From assembly GCA_031002005.1 (NCBI GenBank), contig CM061920.1, positions 122,192,095-122,256,094 on the forward strand: a stretch of 64,000 nt of DNA, given 5' to 3'. The position numbers and the translations under genes are program-made. Shown piece by piece: positions 11,874 to 23,778 of this stretch; position 1 is the stretch's first letter; every line of letters starts with the position of its first letter. Under the pieces are notes generated by a model. It was not told where the DNA came from and did no database searches. It saw only the letters and a list, made by a program, of their open reading frames with translations. The DNA comes from Vandiemenella viatica (lineage: Eukaryota > Arthropoda > Insecta > Orthoptera > Morabidae).

Positions 11874-13368
11874 TGTGGTGTGACAGTGTCACCCACAATG
11901 AATATAATTAAATTATTATTAATTATATTCATAATTTTTTTTATTATATTCAAATTTATTAATTATTTAGTCTTGCAACGTGTAATTAATTGTAAATAAT
12001 GAGGGTTGTCTGGATAGGTTAAATGTATGTTTAAAACCAGGGCGGCCAAAGGTATATTTTATTGTAAATCAATTTTTCTGTAAACGCGTGGCTCAGAAGG
12101 GCTGAATATCGAAGGCTAGAAACTGCCATTTCGGCGGTTGAGAGAGGAACAATGGAGCAGGCGAGGCGACTCGATGGCGCCGGGACAGCCCGGCTTGAGT
12201 CCCGTTCGAAATCGGGCGGTGACCTATCCCTACCCCGCTACTACCCCGAAGGCCACGTAGGAAACGCGCGAAGGAGACGGCGAATGCGACGCATGATATT
12301 AAACACGTGACGACGGAAATGTGTAGATAGCCAATCCTGAACACTTATTGGGGTCTACAATACTAATTCCGTGGAGTTTCTTTTACATGTGGCGAGCAAC
12401 TAGCCGAGGAAGAAGGAGGAGCCATTTAGAGATCACTTCTGTCCAGACGAGCTGATGAGCGGACGTGACTTCTGTCCAAGACGAGCTGATGAGCGGACGT
12501 GACTTCTGTCCAAGACGAGCTGATGAACGGACGTGACTTGGGTCCAAGACGAGCTGGTGAACAGACGTGCTAGCCGGCACGCTCTCTGATGATCATTGTG
12601 GTTGATCATTTCTTGCTTTGGGAAAGCGGGATGTTGAGTGGCGTGCTTGCCATTATTCGGAAGTTATGCTAATAACGCGGTCGTAGCCGCTTATTTAGCT
12701 TCCATTGCTGCAGTGGCATTGTGTTTGTCGCTCACCATCACGGCGATGATTCTATGGTAATGTACCAGAAACGACGGTCACTATTCAGTGGATTTTAACA
12801 GACTTATGTGCCCTTAAGCGACGCCTGGGTTAAGACTCTGCTCCCGTCACTTAAATTCTGAGCTAGCTGAATTTATATTTCGATTCAATTTTTTCTTAAG
12901 CATCTTGCTGTTTGTTAATTCAATTTTGATGCTTTTCATTCACTTTATACGGCGCCCCCTGGGATTTTCCTTTGTACAGTAAAATGTTAGCTTCAATTTG
13001 ATGGCCTGTGTTGCCATGTTATTTCAATGTTAACTTTGCTGTTTTTATTACTTGTTTGAGATATTTCATTCAGTTTTGTTTGCTTACTCCGGCGAATTGT
13101 AAACGTCGGGTATTGCTTGTTTTTGCTGATCTAATTGTGTTTAACGTAACGTTAATTACTACCCGACCTTGTAAGGCCATAAGACTCAATAAATGAGGTT
13201 TTATTTTGTGTCTGAAATTCATGGTTCTAGTTAGTAACCTATTAGATCCCCTTTAACATCATTATTATATGTAATTTTCATTTTCAGGAATTATTTCAGA
13301 ATTAATATTAATTCCCCCCTCCCGTTTTTATGGTTCCCGCTTATTGTATTCCTTTACAATTGGCACCC
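11874..13368 (+). repeat. LTR 1 of the composite element
   Basis: This 1495-bp LTR has an imperfect palindrome at its first ~24 bases, a 34-bp minisatellite at 12435-12569 and a polyadenylation signal AATAAA at 13188-13193. It ends CTTTACA directly before the primer-binding site. Confidence 0.85.
12435..12569. repeat. 34-bp minisatellite inside the LTR (4 units)
   Basis: Units begin ACTTCTGTCCAAGACGAGCT and end GGACGTG. The fourth is diverged (ACTTGGGTCC). The same four-unit array recurs in LTR 2 (17652-17787) and LTR 3 (22873-23008), so it predates their duplication. Confidence 0.85.
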
Positions 13369-13370
13369 AA

Positions 13371-13388
13371 CGTTTCGGGCTTTTGCAA
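13371..13388 (+). other. Primer-binding site (tRNA-Lys-like)
   Basis: TGGCACCCAACGTTTCGG lies two bases after the LTR end. It resembles the complement of an arthropod tRNA-Lys 3' end (TGGCGCCCAACGTGGGG) with a few mismatches. The same site follows LTR 2 at 18583-18600. Confidence 0.6.
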
Positions 13389-13883
13389 GTCGAAATTATT
13401 TTGAGAATTTCACAAGTCTAAAAAAATCCATGGATGTGACCTGTGTTGATTCATTTTATTATTTTAGAATAAATTTTATGTTGAAATTTGTTTGCTTTGT
13501 TTGCCATGCTTGATTTAAATCTAAATGTGTGATTTATTTCAATCAGTTGTTCAAGTATATTTTCGTTCACTTGCATCAAGCATGGTTAGTTTAAAATTAA
13601 AGATAGAGTCAGTGCTTTTGAAATTTTAATGCATGGTAAAAGTTAAGATTTTTCTTTATGCTGATTTTGCTCATGTGTTGAGGTATTTCGTGTCGCATGC
13701 AACATCGTTGTTTTTCCTTGTTGTTTATTTTGGATGGGTTTTATTTCATGTTGAAGGGATTTGTGCGCGGGATTTGTTTAATGCTGTATTTTTTTTTGAG
13801 TAAACTCGTCCCGGTTTTATTTTGTTTGTTGTCGATCGTTGTAATTGTTCGGAGTTGAGAGTTTGTATCTTACGATCAAATCT

Positions 13884-15227
13884 ATGAAGTTGAGGATCAG
13901 CGCACCATTAATAGGGCAGATCGATCAATTATTCATAACATTTCCGAGCAAACTAACGCGATGGATCAAACACCAGGAAGAACGCGAAATACCGTTGGCG
14001 GACATGAACAAGAAATTAGCTTCGGAATTAGAAGGGAATTTTGAGTCGAAATTGAATAAATCTTTGGATGAGCATTTTGCTGAAATAAGAAAACTTCTGA
14101 TCAACTACTTCGATTCGCTAAACAAACATTCCGATGCACAAGAGAAACATTCCGGTTCGCTAATTTCACAAACAGAAAGTTTGAACGGTAGTTTAGATGC
14201 GCAGATTTCACAAACGAAGAGTTTGGATGATAAAATATGCAACGTTCGTGATGAAGTCTGTCAAGACATGAGAGAATGTAGAGTTGAATTGCGAAGAAGC
14301 GTCCCAGCAGTGGAAGAGCCTGCTGATGACGTTCGAATAATTTGTACTTCATTGGAGAATGCGAACGAAGGAGTCGCGTTAAAGCCGAACACAAGTGTGA
14401 CGGAAATAAGTAATTCTGCCGCTGTTAACCTTGAAAATCACGGGCAAACCGCTGTAGAATTAGAGCATGTTCACTACAATCAATCTGAGGAAGAATTGCA
14501 GATTGCGAATGAGACGTTTGATGAACTCAACACTCAGCGTCTGATAAAGGAAATTTGCTGCTTAAAGGCAAAAATTTCTGAGCTCAGGAATTTCGATTGT
14601 TTGCGTGGTCATTGGCCGAAAGAAAAGGAACGTCAGTCAAGAAAATACAAGACATTCCTAGGGCACGAGGCGAAAGATTTGCAGTACACATGCTTCCTTC
14701 AAGCCAGAGAAGTGTCCATAAAAGTTTCATTGCTTGGAGAAAAGCGAAACGGTCCACCGAGTTCGCGATCTCTGAACATCGGGTGGAAATTTTCCGTCCG
14801 CAATGTCGAGTGCAACGGGAATCAATTTGTTCACTCCTTGCCCTCAGGAAATTCACGCTTACGAATGCGGGGTTTGAAATGTTTTTCTGAGTGGTTTATT
14901 GAGATTGGTCGGAGTGAGATGGTTTGTGACGTGGCACTGAGTACGCAAAACCTCGTGGTCAGCCGTGTCGGTGACCTGAGTAACTGTACATGTGCCGGAA
15001 ACACCAAACCATCTGCCGAATCCGCTACCAAACACCTGCAGCTTTACAAAACGGTGTTTCGAGAAATTCCGTTGGCTGGCAGGTCGATGCAAAGAGGAGC
15101 TTGGGACCTTGTAAGTCAAAAGTTTCGAGCCACCCGAGATTCTGTCGAATGCGGCAAAGACGCATATTCCGCAAACAGGCTCATTTTCCACAAGAAGGTC
15201 CATGGACGCCTCAAGGTCACTGTATAG
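13884..15227 (+). CDS. gag-like coiled-coil ORF, copy 1
   Basis: The ORF has 447 codons from the ATG at 13884. Residues about 40-150 are rich in heptad-like K/E/L/S spacing with repeated S-Q-T-(E/K)-S-L-(N/D) segments, consistent with an oligomerising gag coiled coil. The middle is acidic (VEEPADDV, QSEEELQIANETFDEL) and the C-terminal third is basic and Cys/Ser-rich, but has no CCHC knuckle or protease DSG/DTG motif. Compared with copy 2 at 19111, compensating small indels near 13895-13975 shift the first ~35 residues into another frame, so this N terminus is probably corrupted. The function is inferred only from its position after an LTR and primer-binding site. Confidence 0.55.
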   Translation: MKLRISAPLIGQIDQLFITFPSKLTRWIKHQEEREIPLADMNKKLASELEGNFESKLNKSLDEHFAEIRKLLINYFDSLNKHSDAQEKHSGSLISQTESLNGSLDAQISQTKSLDDKICNVRDEVCQDMRECRVELRRSVPAVEEPADDVRIICTSLENANEGVALKPNTSVTEISNSAAVNLENHGQTAVELEHVHYNQSEEELQIANETFDELNTQRLIKEICCLKAKISELRNFDCLRGHWPKEKERQSRKYKTFLGHEAKDLQYTCFLQAREVSIKVSLLGEKRNGPPSSRSLNIGWKFSVRNVECNGNQFVHSLPSGNSRLRMRGLKCFSEWFIEIGRSEMVCDVALSTQNLVVSRVGDLSNCTCAGNTKPSAESATKHLQLYKTVFREIPLAGRSMQRGAWDLVSQKFRATRDSVECGKDAYSANRLIFHKKVHGRLKVTV

Positions 15228-17092
15228 GCATTGTTCATTATTATTGAGTTATTAAGCATGCCGAAAAAAGGATGACAAACGGGCGAGGTCTTGGACATAT
15301 CGAATTTTGGAGTCGTAAAAAGGAAACGTTCATTCAGCGTTGAATCGCTGATTCCGCAGATTCACCCTTACAGCCGTGTAGAAGAATTTTACTGCCTTCA
15401 TGAGCGAACAAAAAGGATTTGATGGTCACCGCAAAATGTTGAGAAGTTTGTCAACATAGGCGTCTAATGAACGTAGAAGATGACCGTTTTCTTTCAGTCA
15501 TTATCAGATAATAAAAGATATGGTATGCATGTCGCGCAATCTTCAAGCGAATCAATACGGCATACGATTATTAAGAGCGAAGAAACCTTCAGAGTTTGGT
15601 TTGTAAAAAAAAAAAAAAAACTCATCCTAATCAAGGAGAATACTTTGGTCCAAACAATGAGCTGACTGCTATATTCTTACCCATTTGGTCGTCTTGATAC
15701 GTGAGTCCAAGGTTTTATAAAGGTCGTGTTCCATGAAATAGGTTGCGATGCTTCCTTCGGCGGTGTTAATGAATGAGTCCAAGGGTTTTATGCATATGTT
15801 TGCCGAGGCAAATGTGTTCGACTGTGGGATTGATCCACATCGTTCGGCAGTTTCTTGTTGAGTACCAGTTCTTCGTTGAAACGTGAGAAAATTTACTGAT
15901 CAAATGAGTAGGGAATTTCTTAAGCACTAAGTAGAGCCGTAAATTCCGTGATGCCACGCGAGGTATTAAATAGTTTACCTGTGATAATAATACTATAATG
16001 ACTTGCACAACCATTAGCGGTCCTGACAATCTAACAAGACGCGCAACATGAAGCAACGGGGTGTATAAAATTTATCAACGGACACACGCTGAATAACGAA
16101 CAGTTTACGGCAGCGACTGACGTCGTCTGTAAATAAATATGTAAATAATTCAAGAGCATAGGCATAACTTTGATGATCTATGAAAGTAGTTAAGTAATAG
16201 CGTAAGAACATATGTTTGGTGCAATTTAGTAAGAGTGTCAGTCTTAAGACACGTAATTGCCTAACAAGTTTAGCGCTAACGCAGCGAGAACCGGTAGCGA
16301 CGCTCAGCTGTTTGGGATAGCAGCTGTGCCGACCGCCAGTTTTCCTGGAAGGATTGCAATCAGGTTAAACGAAAACAGGTAGCCTGAGCCGCAAGCTTAA
16401 CGGGACAGCGCTTACTGACAACAACAGAGCGGGCAAAGTGGAAACAGCTGATCGCTTAGTTTCACCGCTATAATGTCTTTGCTACGAGTGTAGTTTGGAA
16501 AGCATAATATAGTTCATTTTGCGAGAACCGTCTTTCTTTTGTATTGTATGGATAATTATGTAAATTCGCGGAAGGATTAAATTATGTAAATTCGCGGAAG
16601 ATTTTTCTTTTCCATTTGATTTTCATGTTATGTGGTTTCGGCATACTTGTGTCAGCCCTTGATAATGGACATTCGGTGCATTCTTTATTCTTGTTGTTGC
16701 TATATCTAACTTCAACACATGTGCTAGATTTGCATAGCCCGTTGTAAATAATTAATTGAGTTGTCTAGTTTTAATGTTAATATCTTGTGCTTACATCATT
16801 TTTTTGTTTATTGATTGAACAGATCTATTTTGTCGTTCATTTACATCTATGTACCTGTCAATGTTTTATGATGTTTTACTTTGCATATTAGGATAAGACA
16901 TTTCATTATTTATGTTAACCAGAGTCACGTGTCGTATTTACATATTTAAAGAGGTCACATGTATGCGATAGTTCGAGTGAGCTGGAACCATGAAACTATA
17001 GTGTAGGCAATGATTTTGATGCAACTGTAGGGTTAGAATAGTTCAAATAAAATTATTGGCATAATTTTATTTTGATTGGGTAGCAGGTATAT
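15228..17092. other. 3' internal region of composite element, first copy
   Basis: No long ORF is present. An A-run lies near 15605-15620, and a direct repeat of about 20 bp (TTATGTAAATTCGCGGAAG) occurs twice at about 16555-16605. The region is nearly identical to 20452-22313. It ends in GGGTAGCAGG, the only purine-rich stretch before LTR 2 that could act as plus-strand primer. Confidence 0.5.
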
Positions 17093-18580
17093 TGTGGGTG
17101 ACGCGTCACACCACAATGAATATAATTAAATTATTATTAATTATATTCATAATTCTTTTTTTTATTATATTCAAATTTATTAATTATTTAGTCTTGCAAC
17201 GTGTAATTAATTGTAAATAATGAGGGTTGTCTGGATAGGTTAAATGTATGTTTAAAACCAGGGCGGCCAAAGGTATATTTTATTGTAAATCAATTTTTCT
17301 GTAAACGCGTGGCTCAGAAGGGCTGAATATCGAAGGCTAGAAACTGCCATTTCGGCGGTTGAGAGAGGAACAATGGAGCAGGCGAGGCGACTCGATGGCG
17401 CCGGGACAGCCCGGCTTGAGTCCCGTTCGAAATCGGGCGGTGACCTATCCCTACCCCGCTACTACCCCGAAGGCCACGTAGGAAACGCGCGAAGGAGACG
17501 GCGAATGCGACGCATGATATTAAACACGTGACGACGGAAATGTGTAGATAGCCAATCCTGAACACTTATTGGGGTCTACAATACTAATTCCGTGGAGTTC
17601 TTTTACATGTGGCGAGCAACTAGCCGAGGAAGAAGGAGCCATTTTAGAGATCACTTCTGTCCAAGACGAGCTGATGAGCGGACGTGACTTCTGTCCAAGA
17701 CGAGCTGATGAGCGGACGTGACTTCTGTCCAAGACGAGCTGATGAACGGACGTGACTTGGGTCCAAGACGAGCTGGTGAACAGACGTGCTAGCCGGCACG
17801 CTCTCTGATGATCATTGTGGTTGATCATTTCTTGCTTTGGGAAAGCGAGATGTTGAGTGGCGTGCTTGCCATTATTCGGAAGTTATGCTAATAACGCGGT
17901 CGTAGCCGCTTATTTAGCTTCCATTGCTGCAGTGGCATTGTGTTTGTCGCTCACCATCACGGCGATGATTCTATGGTAATGTACCAGAAACGACGGTCAC
18001 TATTCAGTGGATTTTAACAGACTTATGTGCCATTAAGCGACGCCTGGGTTAAGACTCTGCTCCCGTCACTTAAATTCTGAGCTAGCTGAATTTATATTTC
18101 GATTCAATTTTTTCTTAAGCATCTTGCTGTTTGTTAATTCAATTTTGATGCTTTTCATTCACTTTATACGGCGCCCCCTGGGATTTTCCTTTGTACAGTA
18201 AAATGTTAGCTTCAATTTGATGGCCTGTGTTGCCATGTTATTTCAATGTTAACTTTGCTGTTTTTTTTTTATTACTTGTTTGAGATATTTCATTCAGTTT
18301 TGTTTGCTTACTCCGGCGAATTGTAAACGTCGGGTATTGCTTGTTTCTGCTGATCTAATTGTGTTTAACGTTACGTTAATTACTACCCGACCTTGTAAGG
18401 CCATAAGACTCAATAAATGAGGTTTTATTTTGTGTCTGAAATTCATGGTTCTAGTTAGTAACCTATTAGATCCCCTTTTAACATCATTATTATATGTAAT
18501 TTTCATTTTCAGGAATTATTTCAGAATTAATATTAATTCCCCCCTCCCCTTTTAGAGCCCGCTTATTGTATTCCTTTACA
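17093..18580 (+). repeat. LTR 2 (shared middle LTR)
   Basis: This 1488-bp LTR is nearly identical to LTR 1, except that the terminal palindrome at 17093-17115 is in the opposite orientation (TGTGGGTGAC...CACCACA instead of TGTGGTGTGAC...CACCCACA). It also has small poly-T and 3'-end differences. Confidence 0.85.
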
Positions 18581-18582
18581 AT

Positions 18583-18600
18583 TGGCACCCAACGTTTCGG
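18583..18600 (+). other. Primer-binding site after LTR 2
   Basis: The sequence matches the site at 13371-13388 and is two bases from the LTR end. It marks the start of the second internal region. Confidence 0.6.
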
Positions 18601-19110
18601 GCTTTTGCAAGTTGAAATTATTTTGAGAATTTCACAAGTCTAAAAAAATCCATGGATGTGACCTGTGTTGATTCATTTTATATTTTAGAATAAATTTTAT
18701 GTGGAAATTTGTTTGCTTTGTTTGCCATGCTTGATTTAAATTTAAATGTGTGATTTATTTCAATCAGTTGTTCAAGTATATTTTCGTTCACTTGCATCAA
18801 GCATGGTTAGTTTAAAATTAAAGATAGAGTCAGTGCTTTTGAAATTTTTAATGCATGGTAAAAGTTAAGATTTTTCTTTATGCTGATTATGCTCATGTGT
18901 TGAGGTATTCGTGTCGCATGCAACATCGTTGTTTTTCCTTGTTGTTTATTTTGGATGGGTTTTATTTCATGTTGAAGGGATTTGTGCGCGGGATTTGTTT
19001 AATGCTGTATTTTTTTTTTTTTTTTAGTAAACTCGTCCCGGTTTTATTTTGTTTGTTGTCGATCGTTGTAATTGTTCGGAGTTGAGAGTTTGTATTTTAC
19101 GATCAAATCT

Positions 19111-20451
19111 ATGAAGTTGAGATCGCGCACTATTAATAGGGCAGATCGGTCAATCATTCATAACATTTCCGAGCAAACTAACGCGATGGATCGAACACCA
19201 GAAGAACGCGAAATACCGTTGGCGGACATGAACAAGAAATTAGCTTCGGAATTAGAAGGGAATTTTGAGTCGAAATTGAATAAATCTTTGGATGAGCATT
19301 TTGCTGAAATAAGAAAACTTCTGATCAACTACTTCGATTCGCTAAACAAACATTCCGATGCACAAGAGAAACATTCCGGTTCGCTAAATTCACAAACAGA
19401 AAGTTTGAACGGTAGTTTAGATGCGCAGATTTCACAAACGAAGAGTTTGGATGATAAAATATGCAACGTTCGTGATGAAGTCTGTCAAGACATGAGAGAA
19501 TGTAGAGTTGAATTGCGAAGAAGCGTCCCAGCAGTGGAAGAGCCTGCTGATGACGTTCGAATAATTTGTACTTCATTGGAGAACGCAAACGAAGGAGTCG
19601 CGTTAAAGCCGAACACAAGTGTGACGGAAATAAATGATTCTGCCACTGTTAACCTTGAAAATCACGGGCAAACCGCTGCAGAATTAGAGCATGTTCATTA
19701 CGATCAATCTGAGGAAGAATTGCAGATTGCGAATGAGACGTTTGATGAACTCAACACTCAGCGTCTGATAAAGGAAATTTGCTGCTTAAAGGCGAAAATT
19801 TCTGAGCTCAGGAATTTCGATTGTTTGCGTGGTCATTGGCCGAAAGAAAAGGAACGTCAGTCAAGAAAATACAAGACATTCCTAGGGCACGAGGCGAAAG
19901 ATTTGCAGTACACATGCTTCCTTCAAGCCAGAGAAGTGTCCATAAAAGTTTCATTGCTTGGAGAAAAGCGAAACGGTCCACCGAGTTCGCGATCTCTGAA
20001 CGTCGGGTGGAAATTTTCCGTCCGCAATGTCGAGTGCAACGGGAATCAATTTGTTCACTCCCTGCCCTCAGGAAATTCACGCTTACGAATGCGGGGTTTG
20101 AAATGTTTTTCTGAGTGGTTTATTGAGATTGGTCGGAGTGAGATGGTTTGTGACGTGGCACTGAGTACGCAAAACCTCGTGGTCAGCCGTGTCGGTGACC
20201 TGAGTAACTGTACATGTGCCGGAAACACCAAACCATCTGCCGAATCCGCTACCAAACACCTGCGGCTTTACAAAACGGTGTTTCGAGAAATTCCGTTGGC
20301 TGGCAGGTCGATGCAAAGAGGAGCTTGGGACCTTGTAAGTCAAAAGTTTCGAGCCACCCGAGATTCTGTCGAATGCGGCAAAGACGCATATTCCGCAAAC
20401 AGGCTCATTTTCCACAAGAAGGTCCATGGACGCCTCAAGGTCACTGTATAG
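19111..20451 (+). CDS. gag-like coiled-coil ORF, copy 2
   Basis: The ORF has 446 codons from the ATG at 19111, beginning MKLRSRTINRADRSIIHNIS. It is nearly identical to copy 1 from residue about 36 onward, with a handful of substitutions. Because this copy has the simpler N terminus without compensating indels, it is the better representative of the element's protein. Coiled-coil propensity lies in the first third. No zinc knuckle, protease, RT or integrase motif is visible. Other reading frames of the same stretch are also open in pieces but are not better candidates. A structural, gag-like protein is inferred from position. Confidence 0.58.
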   Translation: MKLRSRTINRADRSIIHNISEQTNAMDRTPEEREIPLADMNKKLASELEGNFESKLNKSLDEHFAEIRKLLINYFDSLNKHSDAQEKHSGSLNSQTESLNGSLDAQISQTKSLDDKICNVRDEVCQDMRECRVELRRSVPAVEEPADDVRIICTSLENANEGVALKPNTSVTEINDSATVNLENHGQTAAELEHVHYDQSEEELQIANETFDELNTQRLIKEICCLKAKISELRNFDCLRGHWPKEKERQSRKYKTFLGHEAKDLQYTCFLQAREVSIKVSLLGEKRNGPPSSRSLNVGWKFSVRNVECNGNQFVHSLPSGNSRLRMRGLKCFSEWFIEIGRSEMVCDVALSTQNLVVSRVGDLSNCTCAGNTKPSAESATKHLRLYKTVFREIPLAGRSMQRGAWDLVSQKFRATRDSVECGKDAYSANRLIFHKKVHGRLKVTV

Positions 20452-22313
20452 GCATTGTTCATTATTATTGAGTTATTAAGCATGCCGAAAAAGGACGACA
20501 AACGGGCGAGGTCTTGGACATATCGAATTTTGGAGTCGTAAAAAGGAAACGTTCATTCAGCGTTGAATCGCTGATTCCGCAGATTCACCCTTACAGCCGT
20601 GTAGAAGAATTTTACTGCCTTCATGAGCGAACAAAAAGGATTTGATGGACACCGCAAAATTTTGAGAAATTTGTCAACATAGGCGTCTAATGAACGTAGA
20701 AGATGACCGTTTTCTTTCAGTCATTATCAGATAATAAAAGATATGGTATGCGTGTCGCGCAATCTTCAAGCGAATCAATACGGCATACGATTATTAAGAG
20801 CGAAGAAACCTTCAGAGTTTGGTTTGTAAAAAAAAAAAAAAACTCATCCTAATCAAGGAGAATACTTTGGTCCAAACAATGAGCTGACTGCTATATTCTT
20901 ACCCATTTGGTCGTCTTGATACGTGAGTCCAAGGTTTTATAAAGGTCGTGTTCCATGAAATAGGTTGCGATGCTTCCTTCGGCGGTGTTAATGAATGAGT
21001 CCAAGGGTTTTATGCATATGTTTGCCGAGGCAAATGTGTTCGACTGTGGGATTGATCCACATCGTTCGGCAGTTTCTTGTTGAGTACCAGTTCTTCGTTG
21101 AAACGTGAGAAAATTTACTGATCAAATGAGTAGGGAATTTCTTAAGCACTAAGTAGAGCCGTAAATTCCGTGATGCCACGCGAGGTATTAAATAGTTTAC
21201 CTGTGATAATAATACTATAATGACTTGCACAACCATTAGCGGTCCTGACAATCTAACAAGACGCGCAACATGAAGCAACGGGGTGTATAAAATTTATCAA
21301 CGGACACACGCTGAATAACGAACAGTTTACGGCAGCGACTGACGTCGTCTGTAAATAAATATGTAAATAATTCAAGAGCATAGGCATAACTTTGATGATC
21401 TATGAAAGTAGTTAAGTAATAGCGTAAGAACATATGTTTGGTGCAATTTAGTAAGAGTGTCAGTCTTAAGACACGTAATTGCCTAACAAGTTTAGCGCTA
21501 ACGCAGCGAGAACCGGTAGCGACGCTCAGCTGTTTGGGATAGAAGCTGTGCCGACCGCCAGTTTTCCTGGAAGGATTGCAATCAGGTTAAACGAAAACAG
21601 GTAGCCTGAGCCGCAAGCTTAACGGGACAGCGCTTACTGACAACAACAGAGCGGGCAAAGTGGAAACAGCTGATCGCTTAGTTTCACCGCTATAATGTCT
21701 TTGCTACGAGTGTAGTTTGGAAAGCATAATATAGTTCATTTTGCGAGAACCGTATTTCTTTTGTATTGTATGGATAATTATGTAAATTCGCGGGAGGATT
21801 AAATTATATAAATTCGCGGAAGATTTTTCTTTTCCATTTGATTTTCATGTTATGTGGTTTCGGCATACTTATGTCAACCCTTGATAATGGACATTCGGTG
21901 CATTCTTTATTCTTGTTGTTGCTATATCTAACTTCAACACATGTGCTAGATTTGCATAGCCCGTTGTAAATAATTAATTGAGTTGTCTAGTTTTAATATT
22001 AATATCTTGTGCTTACATCATTTTTTGTTTATTGATTGAACAGATCTATTTTGTCGTTCATTTACATCTATGTACCTGTCAATGTTTTATGATGTTTTAC
22101 TTTGCATATTAGGATAAGACATTTCATTATTTATGTTAACCAGAGTCACGTGTCGTATTTACATATTTAAAGAGGTCACATGTATGCGATAGTTCGAGTG
22201 AGCTGGAACCATGAAACTATAGTGTAGGCAATGATTTTGATGCGACTGTAGGGTTAGAATAGTTCAAATAAAATTATTAGCATAATTTTATTTTGATTGG
22301 GTAGCAGGTATAT
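20452..22313. other. 3' internal region of composite element, second copy
   Basis: This is a near-identical duplicate of 15228-17092, without a long ORF. It ends at LTR 3 with the same GGGTAGCAGGTATAT junction. Confidence 0.55.
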
Positions 22314-23774
22314 TGTGGTGTGACAGTGTCACCCACAATGAATATAATTAAATTATTATTAATTATATTCATAATTTTTTTATTATATTCAAATTTATTA
22401 ATTATTTAGTCTTGCAACGTGTAATTAATTGTAAATAATGAGGGTTGTCTGGATAGGTTAAATGTATGTTTAAAACCAGGGCGGCCAAAGGTATATTTTA
22501 TTGTAAATCAATTTTTCTGTAAACGCGTGGCTCAGAAGGGCTGAATATCGAAGGCTAGAAACTGCCATTTCGGCGGTTGAGAGAGGAACAATGGAGCAGG
22601 CGAGGCGACTCGATGGCGCCGGGACAGCCCGGCTTGAGTCCCGTTCGAAATCGGGCGGTGACCTATCCCTACCCCGCTACTACCCCGAAGGCCACGTAGG
22701 AAACGCGCGAAGGAGACGGCGAATGCGACGCATGATATTAAACACGTGACGACGGAAATGTGTAGATAGCCAATCCTGAACACTTATTGGGGTCTACAAT
22801 ACTAATTCCGTGGAGTTCTTTTACATGTGGCGAGCAACTAGCCGAGGAAGAAGGAGGAGCCATTTTAGAGATCACTTCTGTCCAAGACGAGCTGATGAGC
22901 GGACGTGACTTCTGTCCAAGACGAGCTGATGAGCGGACGTGACTTCTGTCCAAGACGAGCTGATGAACGGACGTGACTTGGGTCCAAGACGAGCTGGTGA
23001 ACAGACGTGCTAGCCGGCACGCTCTCTGATGATCATTGTGGTTGATCATTTCTTGCTTTGGGAAAGCGGGATGTTGAGTGGCGTGCTTGCCATTATTCGG
23101 AAGTTATGCTAATAACGCGGTCGTAGCCGCTTATTTAGCTTCCATTGCTGCAGTGGCATTGTGTTTGTCGCTCACCATCACGGCGATGATTCTATGGTAA
23201 TGTACCAGAAACGACGGTCACTATTCAGTGGATTTTAACAGACTTATGTGCCATTAAGCGACGCCTGGGTTAAGACTCTGCTCCCGTCACTTAAATTCTG
23301 AGCTAGCTGAATTTATATTTCGATTCAATTTTTTCTTAAGCATCTTGCTGTTTGTTAATTCAATTTTGATGCTTTTCATTCACTTTATACGGCGCCCCCT
23401 GGGATTTTCCTTTGTACAGTAAAATGTTAGCTTCAATTTGATGGCCTGTGTTGCCATGTTATTTCAATGTTAACTTTGCTGTTTTTATTACTTGTTTGAG
23501 ATATTTCATTCAGTTTGTTTGCTTACTCCGGCGAATTGTAACGTCGGGTATTGCTTGTTTCTGCTGATCTAATTGTGTTTAACGTTACGTAACGTTGTAA
23601 GGCCATAAGACTCAATAAATGAGGTTTTATTTTGTGTCTAGTTAGTAACCTATTAGATCCCCTTTTAACATCATTATTATATGTAATTTTCATTTTCAGG
23701 AATTATTTCAGAATTAATATTAATTCCCCCCTCCCTTTTTTTGTCTGGTTCACCCGCTTATTGTATACTTTACA
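22314..23774 (+). repeat. LTR 3 of the composite element
   Basis: This 1461-bp LTR has the same palindrome orientation as LTR 1. Its 3' part differs by deletions at about 23585-23640 and a different T-rich stretch before the terminal TTACA. ATAT follows as the right target duplication. Confidence 0.85.
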
Positions 23775-23778
23775 ATAT

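Larger units (their letters stand above)
11874..23774 (+). mobile_element. Composite non-autonomous LTR retrotransposon (LTR-internal-LTR-internal-LTR)
   Basis: Three near-identical LTRs (11874-13368, 17093-18580, 22314-23774) separate two internal regions of about 3.7 kb. Each LTR starts TGTGG and ends TTACA (TG...CA). The whole block is flanked by ATAT at 11870-11873 and 23775-23778, a likely 4-bp target duplication as made by many gypsy-type integrases. A tRNA-Lys-like primer-binding site follows the first two LTRs. Each internal region has one gag-like ORF and no recognisable protease, RT, RNase H or integrase, so the element depends on helper enzymes. The three-LTR arrangement is what unequal recombination between LTRs of two copies produces. 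The copies differ by few substitutions and indels, so the event is recent. Confidence 0.85.

Noticed and set aside
12093..12580. Minus-strand ORFs repeated in all three LTRs
   Set aside because: They lie inside the LTR, partly formed by the 34-bp minisatellite, with no recognisable domain.
14101..15298. Several further ORFs overlapping the gag-like ORF of the composite element (also 19325-20471)
   Set aside because: They are shorter, lie in other frames of the same sequence, and are duplicated only because the element is duplicated.
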